From Ereboglobus sp. PH5-10 (lineage in GTDB: Bacteria > Verrucomicrobiota > Verrucomicrobiia > Opitutales > Opitutaceae): a stretch of 64,000 bases of DNA. Each line of letters starts with the position of its first letter. The first letter of the stretch is position 1. The DNA lies in NCBI RefSeq assembly GCF_029504735.1, contig NZ_JAQFIP010000009.1:62001-126000 (forward strand), written 5' to 3'. Under the pieces are notes generated by a model. The model ran no database searches. It worked only from the letters and a program-made list of their open reading frames with translations, and was not told the DNA's origin. This document shows positions 36,811 to 47,700 of the stretch, one piece after another. The position numbers were made by a program, and so were the translations under genes.

Positions 36811-39800
36811 ATGGAGCCCTTTTTAATCTTCCTAGCCTTTCTGTTACTTCTCGCCTTTGTTGCCTTCCCGATCTGGGTCATGGTGCGCCTTGCGGATCTG
36901 TCGCGCGAAGCGCGGCGCACACGCGAGGAAATGGCTGCGTTGCGCAGCCGGGTAAATGAAAAACCATCGGCTCCGACACCGTCTCCCAAGGTGGAAACAC
37001 CCGCTCCTACGACTCTCGTTCCTGCTCCGGCGCCAATGCAGATTTCCAAGCTGCCGGAAGCCCGGCCCAAGGTGGTTGCGCCGCCTCCCCGGATTGTCGC
37101 GTCCGCGCCGCCTCCGATTCCCGGAGGGCAAAAGCCGGCGCAACCGGTCGTGAGCGCCGCGCCTCCGCAGATTCCGCCAACGACTTCCCCGCAGGAACAA
37201 CCGCCCAATCATTCGTTCAACTGGGAGGTTTTCATGGGCACGAAGTTTCTCTCGTGGCTCGGCGCGGTGGCGGCGTTTCTCGCCGTGGCGTTTTTCCTGA
37301 AATACTCAATTGATCGCGGGCTCATTCCGCCGATCGTGCGCGCGGCGATGGGATTTGTCTTTGGCGCGGGGCTTGTTGCCGGAGGGCTGTTCGCCGTGAG
37401 GAAAACATATCCGATTCTCGGCCACGCGCTTTGCGCGGCGGGCATTGTGAGTTTGTATGGCGTCACGTTTGCGTGCCGGGCGCTGTATCACTTTCCGTTT
37501 TTCGGAGTCGTGCCGACGTTTGCGCTGATGTCGCTCATCACGGCGGCGGCGTTCACGCTGGCGGTGCGGTTGCGAGGAAAGTTTATCGCGATCCTCGGGT
37601 TGCTCGGCGGTTTCGCGACGCCGGCCATGCTTTCGACGGGCGTGGACAATCCGCTCGGGCTCTTCGGCTACATCGCGCTGCTCAACATCGGTCTTTACTC
37701 GGTGGCGCTGCACCGGCGCTGGAATTTTCTGGTGGTGCTCGGCGTGATAGGCACGGTCTGCATGCAAGTCGGCTGGGCGGTGAAATTTCTCGGCGACCAC
37801 AACACGCTCACGGCGATGATCGTGTGCCTCGTTTTTGACGCGCTGTTTCTCGCGGGTTATTGCGCGGCGCGGCGCATGGGGCGTGAAACCGCAACGCACG
37901 GCCGCGGTGTCGCGGCGATGGTGTTTGTTTCGCTTTGCTTTGCGCTGTATTTGGGCGTCGACACGGTCGCGGCGTGGCGCCCGTGGTGGCTGCTCGGCTT
38001 TGTGTTTCTCGCCGACGCGTGCGCGATGGCCGTGGCCGCGCTCGACCGGCGCGCGAAGGATTCGGTGTGGCTGCCCGCTGTCGCGGGCATCGCGGTGTTT
38101 GTCGTGCTCGCCGCATGGACTCCCGTGAGCGTGAACCCGCACTCGGGTTTGCTGCCGTGGGCACTCGGCGCGTATTTTGTTTTTGCGGTGCTGCACACTG
38201 CGTTTCCGCTGATTCTCGCGCGGGTGCGCCCGGAGCTGAATCGCGCCGCGGGCGGCTTGGCCGCGCAATTTTTCGCCCCGCTTGCGCTGCTGCTCGTCAT
38301 CATGCCGGTGCTCAGGGACCCCAACGTGCACTGGCTCGTGTGGCCGGCGATTTTGCTGATCGATTTTGTCGCGATCATTTGCGCGGCGATGACGCGGTCG
38401 CTTGGCAGCATCGCGGCGTCGCTCGTGCTGACGCTGGCGACGGCGGCGGTCTGGGTGTGCAAGATTCCCGTGACGATGGCGGGCATCCCCGTGCCGGTGC
38501 TGCTGGTCACGGGCGGGTTTGCGATTCTATTTTTCGCGGCGTCGCTCTGGCTCGGACGGCGAATCGGCGGCGCGGAAAAAATGGGCTCGGGTTTCACGCT
38601 GGCGCTGCCCGCGCTGTCATCGCTGCTGCCGTTCGTGCTGGTCGTGATGATGCTGGCGCGAATTACACTGGTCGATCCGACGCCGGTGTTCGGACTCGGG
38701 CTTGTGCTCACGGTGATGACACTCGGGCTCGCGAAGCTTTTGAAAAACGAATGGCTGCCGGCGTGCGCGCTCGCGGGCGTGCTGGCGATTTGCTGGACGT
38801 GGTTTCAGGACGCGCACAAGATGGCCGTTGTTTTCGACGCCGTGCGCATGATTGGCAAACCGCCGCCCGCAAACGCGTATGTCGGCTTGGGATGGTTTGC
38901 CGGGTTCTATGCGATCTTCGCGGTGTTTCCGTTCGCGTTCCGTGGTTGTTTTTCAAACACACGCGGCCCGTGGCTGACCGCCGCGGCGGCGGGCGTGCTG
39001 TTTTTCCCGCTCGTTTATTGGATGATAAAACTGTGGTGGCCGAACGACGTGATGGGAATCGTCCCCGCGATGTTCGCGCTGCCCGCGCTGACGAGCCTGA
39101 CGGCGGTGTTGCGCTACGATCCGCCGGGGCACCCGCGCCGCATGGGGCGGCTCGCGCTTTTCGGCGGGGTGACGCTGCTTTTTGTCACGCTGATATTTCC
39201 GATTCAGTTCAGCCGCGAATGGGTCACCATCGCGTGGGCGCTCGAGGGCGCGGCGCTGTTCTGGCTCTACACGCGCGTGCCGCATCGCGCCCTGCCCTGG
39301 GCGGGCGCGGCGCTGCTCGCGGTGGCGTTCGTGCGGCTGGCGCTCAACCCCGCCGTGCTCGGCTACCATGTGCGCGGCGATGTGCCGGTTTTGAACTGGT
39401 ATCTCTACACCTACGGCATCGCGATTGCGTGCATGTTTGGCGGCGCGTGGCTGCTGAAGCGGGCGGGGACGCAAAACGACTTCACCTACGTCACGGTAAA
39501 AATCCTCCCCGCGCTCGGCGCGGTGCTCGCGTTTCTGTTGCTCAACATCGAGATCGCCGATTTCTTCACGGCGCCCGGCAGCCACGTGCTCACGCTGGAG
39601 TTTTCCGGCAATTTCGCTCGCGACATGAGCTACACGATCGCGTGGGCGCTGTTCGCGCTGGCGCTGCTGGTGGCGGGCATCTGGCGGCGGCAGCGTGTGT
39701 CGCGCTACGCGGCGCTGGGGCTGCTCGCAATCGTGGCGGTCAAGCTCGTGTTTCACGACCTCGACAAACTCGACACGCTCTACCGCGTCGGCGCGCTTTT

Positions 39801-39909
39801 TGCCGTGGCGATTGTGATGATTCTCGCGTCGTTCCTTTATCAAAAATACATCGCGCCGCGCGAAGGCGGAAAAACATCCACGCCGCCGCAACCTCCTTCC
39901 GAATCATGA
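36811..39909 (+). CDS. DUF2339 polytopic membrane protein
   Basis: The protein has 1032 residues. Residues 1-20 form the first helix; residues 45-145 are a Pro-rich cytoplasmic or periplasmic linker; FNWEVFMGTKFLSWLGAVAA begins the DUF2339 core, followed by well over twenty hydrophobic segments to the end. DUF2339 proteins are large multi-spanning proteins of unknown function that usually pair with a DUF3999 protein, as here. The stop overlaps the DUF3999 start by four bases (ATGA), so translation is probably coupled. Confidence 0.92.
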   Translation: MEPFLIFLAFLLLLAFVAFPIWVMVRLADLSREARRTREEMAALRSRVNEKPSAPTPSPKVETPAPTTLVPAPAPMQISKLPEARPKVVAPPPRIVASAPPPIPGGQKPAQPVVSAAPPQIPPTTSPQEQPPNHSFNWEVFMGTKFLSWLGAVAAFLAVAFFLKYSIDRGLIPPIVRAAMGFVFGAGLVAGGLFAVRKTYPILGHALCAAGIVSLYGVTFACRALYHFPFFGVVPTFALMSLITAAAFTLAVRLRGKFIAILGLLGGFATPAMLSTGVDNPLGLFGYIALLNIGLYSVALHRRWNFLVVLGVIGTVCMQVGWAVKFLGDHNTLTAMIVCLVFDALFLAGYCAARRMGRETATHGRGVAAMVFVSLCFALYLGVDTVAAWRPWWLLGFVFLADACAMAVAALDRRAKDSVWLPAVAGIAVFVVLAAWTPVSVNPHSGLLPWALGAYFVFAVLHTAFPLILARVRPELNRAAGGLAAQFFAPLALLLVIMPVLRDPNVHWLVWPAILLIDFVAIICAAMTRSLGSIAASLVLTLATAAVWVCKIPVTMAGIPVPVLLVTGGFAILFFAASLWLGRRIGGAEKMGSGFTLALPALSSLLPFVLVVMMLARITLVDPTPVFGLGLVLTVMTLGLAKLLKNEWLPACALAGVLAICWTWFQDAHKMAVVFDAVRMIGKPPPANAYVGLGWFAGFYAIFAVFPFAFRGCFSNTRGPWLTAAAAGVLFFPLVYWMIKLWWPNDVMGIVPAMFALPALTSLTAVLRYDPPGHPRRMGRLALFGGVTLLFVTLIFPIQFSREWVTIAWALEGAALFWLYTRVPHRALPWAGAALLAVAFVRLALNPAVLGYHVRGDVPVLNWYLYTYGIAIACMFGGAWLLKRAGTQNDFTYVTVKILPALGAVLAFLLLNIEIADFFTAPGSHVLTLEFSGNFARDMSYTIAWALFALALLVAGIWRRQRVSRYAALGLLAIVAVKLVFHDLDKLDTLYRVGALFAVAIVMILASFLYQKYIAPREGGKTSTPPQPPSES

Positions 39910-41201
39910 AAAAACTACTCGCACTCATTCCGGCACTTTTCGTTTTCGGCGCGACGGCGCACGGCCTCAACCAGGCCGACTGGGAATGCCGCCAGTCGTT
40001 TGATGTCGCGCAAGCCGGCCCCGCGCGCGTCTCCGTGCCGATCGACACGCTCGGCCGCGCCCGCGCGGATTTGCGCGACTTGCGGATCGTCGGGCCGGAC
40101 GGCGCCGAGCTGCCCTACGCGATGCTGGCGCTGCCCGATGCGCGCGCCGCCTATCGCGTTTCGCAAACCGTCGCGCCTCGCGCATTCGGCGCCGCGCTCG
40201 ACGGCGCGGCCACGGTTGTCACCATCGAAACCGGCGTGGACAAACCGCTCGAAAGCATCGAACTCAGCATCCCCGATGCGAAGGACTACATGAAACCCGC
40301 GCGCGTGGAGGTTTCGCCGGATCGGAAAAACTGGACAACGGTTGCCGGCGGCCAGCCGCTTTTCCGGCGCAACCAGGCCGGGCGTTACGACGCGGTCGCG
40401 CAAAACACCCTTCCGCTCGGCGGGCGCGCGGCGGCGTTTGTGCGCGTCACGATTTACGACCAGGGACACGAGCCGATCGCCGTCGCGGGTGCGAAGCTCA
40501 GGGTGGTTGACGAGGTCGCCGCGCGCGACACCGTGCCGGACGAGGAGGTCGCCACGACGATCACAAACGTAAAACAGCTCGCGGACGAAACCGTGCTCAC
40601 AGTCGATCTCGGCGCGGCGAATCTCCGGTTGACCTCGCTCAGCCTCGCCGTCGGCGATTCGCTCTTTGCGCGTTCAGTGACGGTCACGCTGCCCGCCGCC
40701 GGGGACGACACGGCGGACCGGGAAAACACGCTCGCACGCAACCGGCCCGTTTATTCGCGCACCTCGATCGGCGGCATCGAGACATCCGGACGGACAACGG
40801 TCGCGCTCGACGGCGCGTCCGTGCCCTCGCGGACGATTCTTGTGCGCATCGCCAACGGTGACAGTCCCCCGCTCGATATTCGCGGCGTGGCCGCGACACG
40901 ACGTCCGGCGCACCTCGCCTTCAACCCGTCGGTCGCGGGTCGCCACACATTTCTTTCCGGCAACCCGCAGGCCGCCGCGCCGCGCTACGACATCGCGATG
41001 CTCTCCAGGGAACTCGCGCGCCTGCCGTTGACGGAGATCGCCGCGGGGACGCTTGTGGCGACCCCCGATTATCGCGCGCCCGCCGCTCCCGCCGAACCGT
41101 CGCAGATCACCACGCGCATCCTGTTTTGGGTCGCGCTCGCCGTGACTGTCGGCGTGCTGCTTTACGTGATCGGCCGCTTGTTGCCCAAAACTGACAAGTA
41201 A
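39906..41201 (+). CDS. DUF3999 exported membrane-anchored protein
   Basis: The protein has 431 residues with a signal peptide (LLALIPALFVFGATAHG). The large extracytoplasmic part contains SIELSIPDAKDYMKPARVEV and other beta-rich segments, and one C-terminal helix (ILFWVALAVTVGVLLYVIGRLL) anchors it. DUF3999 proteins accompany DUF2339 proteins, suggesting one complex; function unknown. Confidence 0.9.
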   Translation: MKKLLALIPALFVFGATAHGLNQADWECRQSFDVAQAGPARVSVPIDTLGRARADLRDLRIVGPDGAELPYAMLALPDARAAYRVSQTVAPRAFGAALDGAATVVTIETGVDKPLESIELSIPDAKDYMKPARVEVSPDRKNWTTVAGGQPLFRRNQAGRYDAVAQNTLPLGGRAAAFVRVTIYDQGHEPIAVAGAKLRVVDEVAARDTVPDEEVATTITNVKQLADETVLTVDLGAANLRLTSLSLAVGDSLFARSVTVTLPAAGDDTADRENTLARNRPVYSRTSIGGIETSGRTTVALDGASVPSRTILVRIANGDSPPLDIRGVAATRRPAHLAFNPSVAGRHTFLSGNPQAAAPRYDIAMLSRELARLPLTEIAAGTLVATPDYRAPAAPAEPSQITTRILFWVALAVTVGVLLYVIGRLLPKTDK

Positions 41202-41372
41202 AAGCGTCCGTTTTCGTCTTCATCAACAGACCCACAACCAAATCTAATCCAACGAATTGCGAAAACACCCTCCCTCTTGTGAAAATTGATTTCAGTCTGA
41301 TTTTGACGAACGCAATAAACTTGTTCATTTTATGCGACTCTAGTTTTTCGATCAGTCACGCCAATTCGAACC

Positions 41373-41849
41373 ATGAAGCCGGTCAAAATTCCAGCATTTG
41401 AGCATTTCCTGCACGAGATGATTCCGCTCGCGAAGGCGATGGGCGTGGGCGTGGATTTGAGCGATGAAAACGCGCTCGTGCTCCGCGCGCCAAAGGAGCA
41501 AAATCGCAATTCGCTCAACACCGCGTTTGGCGGCAGCCTTGTTTCGCTGGCCACGCTCGCGGGTTACGGTGTCGTTTGGGATGTGATGCGCAGCGAGCCC
41601 GCGGACGGAAAGGGCGCGACCGAAAAACCCCAGTGGCACATCGTCGTGAAGGAAAGCAAGGCCGCCTATCGCCGCCCCGTGATCGGCGACTTGATCGCTA
41701 TTTGCGAGCGTCCCGCGCAAGCCGCCATCGCGGAGTTCAAGGACGCCTTCTCGCGCTACGGCAAGGCGAAGCTGAAGTTGCGCGCGCGCGTCGTCGAGGA
41801 TGGCAAGACGGCGGTTGATTTTCAGGCGGCCTACGTCGTGTCGAAATAA
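41373..41849 (+). CDS. YiiD-type hotdog thioesterase domain protein
   Basis: The protein has 158 residues. The hotdog features are LHEMIPLAKAMGVGVDLSDEN, LRAPKEQNRNSLNTAFGGSLVSLATLAGYG and a final VDFQAAYVV strand, as in the C-terminal thioesterase domain of E. coli YiiD. Such domains hydrolyse acyl thioesters; the substrate is unknown. The phosphatase gene begins 9 bp after its stop, implying co-transcription. Confidence 0.83.
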   Translation: MKPVKIPAFEHFLHEMIPLAKAMGVGVDLSDENALVLRAPKEQNRNSLNTAFGGSLVSLATLAGYGVVWDVMRSEPADGKGATEKPQWHIVVKESKAAYRRPVIGDLIAICERPAQAAIAEFKDAFSRYGKAKLKLRARVVEDGKTAVDFQAAYVVSK

Positions 41850-41857
41850 GCGGCGTC

Positions 41858-42532
41858 ATGAAAGCGCGGGCTTTGCATGTGGGGCAGTCGGAACGCCGAT
41901 TCTCCGGCGGGAGGCCCTTACTGCTTGTGTTGTTTTTGTGCGTGTTCGCCGCATGCGGATGCAGCATCACAAATGCGACGCAACCGGAAACAACCGAGTC
42001 CGCGAACGCGGAGGCGCGCAATCCGGAATGGGCCGTGCTCGTCAACAAGGAGATGAATCTATGGCGCGTGACGCCGACGTTTTACCGCTGCGAACAATTC
42101 AAAAAAAGCGAGGTTGCAGAGCTGCAGCGCCTGGGCATCCGCACGTCGGTCAATCTGCGCAATTTTAACTCGGACGACAAGGAGCTTGAAGGCTCGGAAA
42201 TCAAACAAGTGCGCGTGCGCATCAACACATGGAGCATCACCGACAAGCACGTGGTTGCGGCGCTTGCCGCGATCCAGGCCGCGCAGGCGGAGGGGCCCGT
42301 GGTGTTGCATTGCCAGCACGGCGCGGACCGCACGGGGCTGGTGACGGCGATGTATCGCATCGTTTACCAGGGGTGGACAAGGGACGCCGCGCTCGACGAG
42401 TTGCGCAACGGCGGCTACGGCTATCACTCGATCTGGAAAAACATCCCCAAGTATATCCAAAAAGTGGATACGGAAAAAATCCGGAAGGCCGTTGACAGGC
42501 GGCTCGCCGGAGAGGCGGCGAAGGCCGGCTGA
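41858..42532 (+). CDS. Dual-specificity tyrosine phosphatase-like lipoprotein
   Basis: The protein has 224 residues. A hydrophobic segment LLLVLFLCVFAACGC suggests membrane attachment, possibly as a lipoprotein. The catalytic loop is VVLHCQHGADRTGLV (HCX5R), with the YRCEQFKKSEVAELQRLGI region before it as in bacterial DSP-like phosphatases. An exported location would make the substrate extracytoplasmic; the N-terminal ~27 residues before the hydrophobic run are unusually long and basic, so the start may lie further in. Confidence 0.8.
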   Translation: MKARALHVGQSERRFSGGRPLLLVLFLCVFAACGCSITNATQPETTESANAEARNPEWAVLVNKEMNLWRVTPTFYRCEQFKKSEVAELQRLGIRTSVNLRNFNSDDKELEGSEIKQVRVRINTWSITDKHVVAALAAIQAAQAEGPVVLHCQHGADRTGLVTAMYRIVYQGWTRDAALDELRNGGYGYHSIWKNIPKYIQKVDTEKIRKAVDRRLAGEAAKAG

Positions 42533-42608
42533 GCGAATCCAAAAAAGGAAACCAGTTGCCAGCCGGCGACACCGCCGCTATCGGTGGGAAACTTCATTCA
42601 TAAATCCC

Positions 42609-43184
42609 ATGCCTCGCAAAAAAGTCTCCGTAAAAGCGCCGTTGAGCTCCGATCTTGCAAGCGTCCTCGTCACACCCGCCGCAATCAAGCGCCGGCTCAA
42701 GGCGCTTGGCGCGAAAATCAGCAAAATCTACGGCAAGGAGGAGGTCACCGTGGTGCCCATCATCAACGGGGCGATCTTTTTCACGGCGGATTTGCTCCGG
42801 CATGTGCACAACCCGATCCGCCTGGATTGCGTCCGCATTTTCAGCTACCGCAACAGCACCAAGTCGCACGGCAAACCGAAGCTCCTGCACAGCCTCACGC
42901 TCGACATCAAGGGCAAGCATGTGCTCGTGATCGACGACATCCTCGACACCGGCAAAACGCTTTCCGCCGTCGTCAACCTGCTGAAAAAACAAAAGCCGGC
43001 GAGCCTGCGCACATGCGTGCTCCTCGACAAAAAAGGACGCCGCGAGGTGGACTTCGAGGCCGATTTTGTCGGGTTCGAAATCCCCGACAAATTTGTGGTC
43101 GGCTACGGCCTCGACTACGCCGAGCGTTACCGCGGCCTGCCGTGCATCGGCGTGCTCAAGCCGGAAAAACAGAAGCTGGCGTGA
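42609..43184 (+). CDS. hpt: Hypoxanthine phosphoribosyltransferase
   Basis: The protein has 191 residues. The PRPP-binding motif is HVLVIDDILDTGKTLSAVV; other family parts are VVPIINGAIFFTADLLRH and DFVGFEIPDKFVVGYGLDYAERYR. It converts hypoxanthine (or guanine) and PRPP to IMP or GMP. It is convergent with purB, another purine gene, with only an 8-bp gap between stops. Confidence 0.93.
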   Translation: MPRKKVSVKAPLSSDLASVLVTPAAIKRRLKALGAKISKIYGKEEVTVVPIINGAIFFTADLLRHVHNPIRLDCVRIFSYRNSTKSHGKPKLLHSLTLDIKGKHVLVIDDILDTGKTLSAVVNLLKKQKPASLRTCVLLDKKGRREVDFEADFVGFEIPDKFVVGYGLDYAERYRGLPCIGVLKPEKQKLA

Positions 43185-43192
43185 GCCCGCGC

Positions 43193-44638
43193 TTACAATA
43201 GCTTTCCCGGCTGGTAGGTGGACGCACCCTTGACCCTGGCCGCGACGCGCCTTGCCTCGGCGACAAACGCATCGACCTGCTGCGGGGCGGCGCCGACAAA
43301 ACGCGCGCTCTCGCCGAGAATCGACTCGAGCTTCGCTCGGGTGAGCTTGAGGCGCGCGTCGCCCGCGAGCCGTCCGACGAGGTCGGGATCGCCCCCGCCC
43401 GAGCGCATCGCATTCGCCGCGGCAAGCGCGTGCTCCTTGATTGCCTCGTGCGCCGTTTCGCGTCCCGCGCCGGCCTTGACCGCCTCCATCAAAATTGTGG
43501 TCGTGGCGAGGAAGGGCAGATTGCGCGTGTTCTCGGCGGCGATCGCGGCGGGGAACACATTCATCTGGCGAAGGATGGTCAGGTAGGTTTCGAGGAGTCC
43601 GTCGATGGCGTAAAACGCGTCGGGCAACGCGATGCGGCGCACCACCGAGCAGGAAACATCGCCCTCGTTCCACTGGTGCCCGGCGAGCGCGCCAGTCATG
43701 GTGACGTAGCCCGAAATGATCGTGGCGAAACCGCAAACGCGCTCGCAGTTGCGCGCGTTGACCTTGTGCGGCATCGCGGACGAGCCGACCTGGCCCTTTT
43801 GAAAACCCTCGGTGAGAAGCCCCTGCCCCGCCATGAGCCGGAGCGTGGTGGCGAAGCTCGCCGCCGCCGCCGCGACCTGGTGAAGCGCGGAGACAACATC
43901 AAAGTCCAGCGAGCGCGGATAAACCTGACCGACGGCGTTGAGCGCGGTGCGGAAACCGAGGTGCTTGACAACGCGGGCCTCGAGTCGCGCGACTTTTTTC
44001 GCGTCGCCGCCGAGAAGCGTGAGCTGGTCGAGCTGCGTGCCGACGGCGCCCTTGAGCCCGCGCGCCGGATACCGCGCGCAAAGCTCCCCGAGTCGCGTGA
44101 ACGCGATGAGCAGCTCCTGCCCGAACATCGCGATGCGCTTGCCAAGCGTGGTGGGTTGCGCGGGCACGTTGTGCGTGCGGCCCGTGATCATGAGCGCGCG
44201 ATGCGCGCGCGCCTGCTTCGCGAGGGCGAGAAGCGCGGACGCGGTTTTCATGCGCACGACGGCGAGCGAGCGCTGGATTTGCAGCTGCTCGACATTTTCC
44301 GTGAGGTCGCGGCTGGTCAGGCCGAGGTGGATGAACTCGTGGCCGGCAAGATCGGAAAACTCCTCGATGCGCGCCTTCACATCGTGAAGTGTGACGCGCT
44401 CGCGCGCGGCGATGCCGGCGAGGTTGATATTGTTTTTGACGCGCTCGTAATCGGCGATTGCCTTCGCGGGAATCGCGACGCCGAGATCACGCTGCGCCTT
44501 CATGACTGCGATCCAAAAATCGCGCTCGATGGCGATGCGCCCCGAAGGCGACCAGATGGCCTTGAGCGCGGGCGAGGCATAGCGCTCGGCGAGGACGTTG
44601 GGAATGGAATCAGCGGCGGAGTTGTCAGTGGTCGTCAT
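43193..44638 (-). CDS. purB: Adenylosuccinate lyase
   Basis: The protein has 481 residues and is of the fumarase/aspartase superfamily. The family signature is [15 protein letters not shown], with the flexible-loop Ser. Also present are [19 protein letters not shown] and [18 protein letters not shown] with the catalytic His. It acts twice in purine synthesis (SAICAR to AICAR, adenylosuccinate to AMP). It resembles the longer eukaryote-like PurB subgroup more than the 430-residue form. Confidence 0.92.
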   Translation of the reverse strand: MTTTDNSAADSIPNVLAERYASPALKAIWSPSGRIAIERDFWIAVMKAQRDLGVAIPAKAIADYERVKNNINLAGIAARERVTLHDVKARIEEFSDLAGHEFIHLGLTSRDLTENVEQLQIQRSLAVVRMKTASALLALAKQARAHRALMITGRTHNVPAQPTTLGKRIAMFGQELLIAFTRLGELCARYPARGLKGAVGTQLDQLTLLGGDAKKVARLEARVVKHLGFRTALNAVGQVYPRSLDFDVVSALHQVAAAAASFATTLRLMAGQGLLTEGFQKGQVGSSAMPHKVNARNCERVCGFATIISGYVTMTGALAGHQWNEGDVSCSVVRRIALPDAFYAIDGLLETYLTILRQMNVFPAAIAAENTRNLPFLATTTILMEAVKAGAGRETAHEAIKEHALAAANAMRSGGGDPDLVGRLAGDARLKLTRAKLESILGESARFVGAAPQQVDAFVAEARRVAARVKGASTYQPGKLL

Positions 44639-44946
44639 GGAAATTGAAAAATAAAACTGATGCAGGAAAACCGTGTTCGCGCAAGGAAGCGCTGCAACGA
44701 AAACGGAAAGGGAAACGCCCTCCGCGCCCCCTGCGCGCCTTTCCGCCAATTAAAAACGACCATCCGCGTTTTCACCATGCCGCCAAGGTGCAAATAGCGC
44801 TCGTTTTTATTTGCGCGACTCCGGTCATATCCAATAGCGTTTCTGACTGTTGGATGCCCGTCACTGTTTCAGCGGCGGGCATTGTCCCGCAAGTTCTCCC
44901 GAAAGTTTTTCCCTCAACACTAATTAATCCCAACCCTTCGTATCAC
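44639..44946. promoter_or_regulatory. Divergent intergenic region between purB and rhaA
   Basis: No gene is seen in these 308 bp. They hold several short inverted repeats: CGGAAAGG with CCTTTCCG near 44701-44745, GCAAATA with TATTTGC near 44785-44810, and GCCCG with CGGGC near 44857-44880. The second could be an operator for rhaA control; no -35/-10 pair is convincing. Confidence 0.35.
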
Positions 44947-46194
44947 ATGGATGCCTTCAACCTCGCCAAAGAACGCTACGCCGAAATCGGCGTGGATGTC
45001 GAAAAAGTCCTCAAGACGCTCGCGCGCACACCCGTCTCCCTCCAATGCTGGCAGGGTGACGACGTCGGCGGCTTCGAACGCGCCGGCGCCGAGCTGACCG
45101 GCGGCATCCAGGCCACCGGCAACTATCCCGGCAAGGCCCGCACCGCCGACGAACTGCGCGCCGACCTCGACAAGGCCCTCTCGCTCATCCCCGGCAAAAA
45201 CCGCGTCAACCTCCACGCCTCCTACGCCGAGCTCAACGGCAAAAAAGTCGACCGCGACGCCTACACGATCGCGCAATTCGAAAACTGGGTTGCCTGGGCC
45301 AAAAAGCGCCGCATCGGGCTCGACTTCAACCCCACCTATTTCTCGCACCCGCTTTCCGCCGACGGCTTCACGCTCTCGCATCGCGACGCCGGCGTGCGCA
45401 AATTCTGGATCAACCACGGCATCGCCTGCCGCAAGATCGCGCAGGAAATGGGCCGCCGCCTCGGCAAAACCGTGATCACCAACTTCTGGATGCCCGACGG
45501 CTTCAAGGACACCCCGGTCAACCGCCGCGAATACCGCGAGCGCATGGAGGACTCGCTCGACAAAATCTTCGCCGTCAAGATCGACCAGAAGCTCAACCGC
45601 GACGCGGTCGAGAGCAAACTCTTCGGCGTGGGTGTCGAGTCGTGCACCATCGGCTCGCACGAATTCTACATGGGCTACACCGTGAAGAACAAAAAAATCC
45701 TCTGCCTCGACGCCGGCCATTTTCATCCCACCGAGACGCTCGCCGACAAGATTTCCGCCGTCCTCCAATTTGTCCCCGAAATCCTCCTGCACGTGAGCCG
45801 CGGCGTGCGCTGGGACAGCGACCACGTCGTCACGCTCGACGACCAGACCCGCGCGCTCATGGAGGAAATCGTGCGCGGCAATTATCTCGACCGCGTGCAT
45901 ATCGGCATGGACTTCTTCGACGCGAGCATCAACCGCCTCGCCTGCTGGGTGATCGGCGCGCGCAACACGCAAAAAGCGCTGCTGCTCGCCCTCCTCGAAC
46001 CCGCCGCGCAACTCCGCAAATACGAGGCCGCGGGCGACTACACCTCGCGGCTCGCCCTTCTTGAGGACGCGAAGGTGATGCCCTTCGGCGCCGTTTGGGA
46101 CGAGTTCTGCAAACGCAACGACGTTCCCGCCGGCCACGCCTGGCTCGCCGAAGTGAAAGCCTACGAGCGCGACGTGCTCGGCAAGCGCGCGTAA
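44947..46194 (+). CDS. rhaA: L-rhamnose isomerase
   Basis: The protein has 415 residues and converts L-rhamnose to L-rhamnulose. Family stretches include [40 protein letters not shown], the metal-site region [18 protein letters not shown] and [14 protein letters not shown]. The TIM-barrel length is typical. No rhaB or rhaD gene is adjacent in this window. An intrinsic terminator follows. Confidence 0.95.
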   Translation: MDAFNLAKERYAEIGVDVEKVLKTLARTPVSLQCWQGDDVGGFERAGAELTGGIQATGNYPGKARTADELRADLDKALSLIPGKNRVNLHASYAELNGKKVDRDAYTIAQFENWVAWAKKRRIGLDFNPTYFSHPLSADGFTLSHRDAGVRKFWINHGIACRKIAQEMGRRLGKTVITNFWMPDGFKDTPVNRREYRERMEDSLDKIFAVKIDQKLNRDAVESKLFGVGVESCTIGSHEFYMGYTVKNKKILCLDAGHFHPTETLADKISAVLQFVPEILLHVSRGVRWDSDHVVTLDDQTRALMEEIVRGNYLDRVHIGMDFFDASINRLACWVIGARNTQKALLLALLEPAAQLRKYEAAGDYTSRLALLEDAKVMPFGAVWDEFCKRNDVPAGHAWLAEVKAYERDVLGKRA

Positions 46195-46223
46195 ACGCAA
46201 TCACGCCAGGATCGCAACTTCCC

Positions 46224-46252
46224 AGCCAATGCGCGCCCCGCATTGGCTTTTT
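46224..46252 (+). terminator. Terminator of rhaA
   Basis: The stem AGCCAATGCG / CGCATTGGCT has a five-base GC-rich loop and a T run (46248-46252). It starts 30 bp after the rhaA stop. Confidence 0.9.
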
Positions 46253-46334
46253 GCATAAAACCGGCAAGCCGCCTTTGCATCACGCCGCCGCTTGCTTTCC
46301 ACCCGCCACTCGCTACTCACTAATTGCTACTTTT

Positions 46335-47639
46335 ATGAAACTCACAGGACTTGGCACCAAAGCACTTCACGCCGGCCAGAAGGCAGACCCGACCACGGGA
46401 GCTTGCGCCGTGCCGATTTACCAGACCAGCAGCTACACGTTTCGCGACACCGACCACGCCGCGAATCTTTTTGGCCTGAAGGAGGCGGGCAACATCTACA
46501 CGCGACTCGGCAACCCCACGACCGACGTGCTCGAGCAACGCGTCGCGGCGCTCGAGGGCGGCAGCGCCGCGCTCGCCTTCTCCTCGGGCCAGGCCGCCAT
46601 CACCGCCGCCATCCTCAACATCGCCGGCGCGGGCGACCACATTGTCTCCGTCGCGCAACTCTACGGCGGCACCTACACGCTCTTCCATTACACGCTCAAA
46701 AAGCTCGGCATCGACGTGAGCTTTGTCGACGCGCTCGATCCCGAGGCGTTCCGCCGCGCCGTGCGCCCGAACACAAAAGCCTTTTACGGCGAGGGTCTCG
46801 GCAATCCCGCGCTCAATGTGCTGGACTTCGAAAAAGTCGCCGCCATCGCCCGCGAAACCGGCGTGCCGCTCATCGTGGACAACACCTGCCTCTCGCCGAT
46901 CCTCAACCGGCCCTTTGAATGGGGCGCCAATGTGGTCGTGCATTCCACCACCAAATACATCGGCGGCCACGGCAACTCGATCGGCGGCATCGTCGTGGAC
47001 GGCGGCAATTTCGACTGGGGCAAACATGCCGCGAAATTCCCCGGCCTCACCGAGCCCGACCCGAGCTACCACGGCCTCTCGCATTGGGACGCGTTCAAGG
47101 CCTTCCCGCCCGCCGGCGGCGCAAACATCGCCTACGTCATGAAAATGCGCCTGCAGCTGCTCCGCGACACCGGCGGCTGCCCCTCGCCCTTCAACTCCTT
47201 CATGACGCTCGCCGGCATCGAAACGCTGCACTTGCGCATGGCGCGCATCTGCGAAAACGCGCTCAAAACCGCCGAGTTTCTCTCCGCGCATCCCAAGGCG
47301 GCCTGGGTCAACTATCCCGGCCTTCCCGCAAGCCCGCGCCACGCCAGCGCCAAAAAGTATTTGAAAAATGGATACGGCGGGCTTGTCGGCTTCGGCGTGA
47401 GGGGCGGCTACGAGGCGGGCAAACGCTTCATCGAGTCGCTGCAAATGTTCTCGCACCTCGCGAACATCGGCGATGCGCGCTCGCTCGCGATTCATCCCGC
47501 GAGCACAACGCACAGCCAGCTCAACGAGGACGAGTTGAACGCCTCTGGCGTGTCGCGGGACTTCATCCGCCTGTCGATCGGCACGGAGGATTTCGTCGAT
47601 ATCCAAGCCGACCTCGAACAGGCGCTGGCAAAGGTCTGA
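46335..47639 (+). CDS. metY: O-acetylhomoserine sulfhydrylase-type PLP enzyme
   Basis: The protein has 434 residues and belongs to the Cys/Met metabolism PLP family. The N-terminus is [27 protein letters not shown], followed by [22 protein letters not shown] and [10 protein letters not shown]. The PLP lysine lies in [13 protein letters not shown], and the C-terminal [11 protein letters not shown] is typical. Length and the NPTTDVLE motif favour O-acetylhomoserine aminocarboxypropyltransferase (sulfide to homocysteine) over cystathionine gamma-synthase. No SAM riboswitch was seen upstream. Confidence 0.88.
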   Translation: MKLTGLGTKALHAGQKADPTTGACAVPIYQTSSYTFRDTDHAANLFGLKEAGNIYTRLGNPTTDVLEQRVAALEGGSAALAFSSGQAAITAAILNIAGAGDHIVSVAQLYGGTYTLFHYTLKKLGIDVSFVDALDPEAFRRAVRPNTKAFYGEGLGNPALNVLDFEKVAAIARETGVPLIVDNTCLSPILNRPFEWGANVVVHSTTKYIGGHGNSIGGIVVDGGNFDWGKHAAKFPGLTEPDPSYHGLSHWDAFKAFPPAGGANIAYVMKMRLQLLRDTGGCPSPFNSFMTLAGIETLHLRMARICENALKTAEFLSAHPKAAWVNYPGLPASPRHASAKKYLKNGYGGLVGFGVRGGYEAGKRFIESLQMFSHLANIGDARSLAIHPASTTHSQLNEDELNASGVSRDFIRLSIGTEDFVDIQADLEQALAKV

Positions 47640-47652
47640 TCGGAGCAAATCA

Positions 47653-47679
47653 CAGGGGCGCGCGTGAGGTGCGCCCCTG
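47653..47679. terminator. Hairpin between convergent metY and the COG3014 gene
   Basis: The perfect stem CAGGGGCGC / GCGCCCCTG has a nine-base loop. It is centred between stops at 47639 and 47701 and can serve both directions, though T runs are short. Confidence 0.65.
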
Positions 47680-47700
47680 CAAAAGGCGCATCCGCCTCAT

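Noticed and set aside
37935-41201. 1088-codon frame overlapping the DUF2339 gene and joined to DUF3999
   Set aside because: The first 650 codons are an out-of-frame reading of DUF2339 that happens to lack stops and runs into the true DUF3999 frame. The ATGA overlap gives the natural DUF3999 start.
46195-46334. SAM riboswitch upstream of metY
   Set aside because: The spacer holds the rhaA terminator and no SAM-I or SAM-II core could be recognised.
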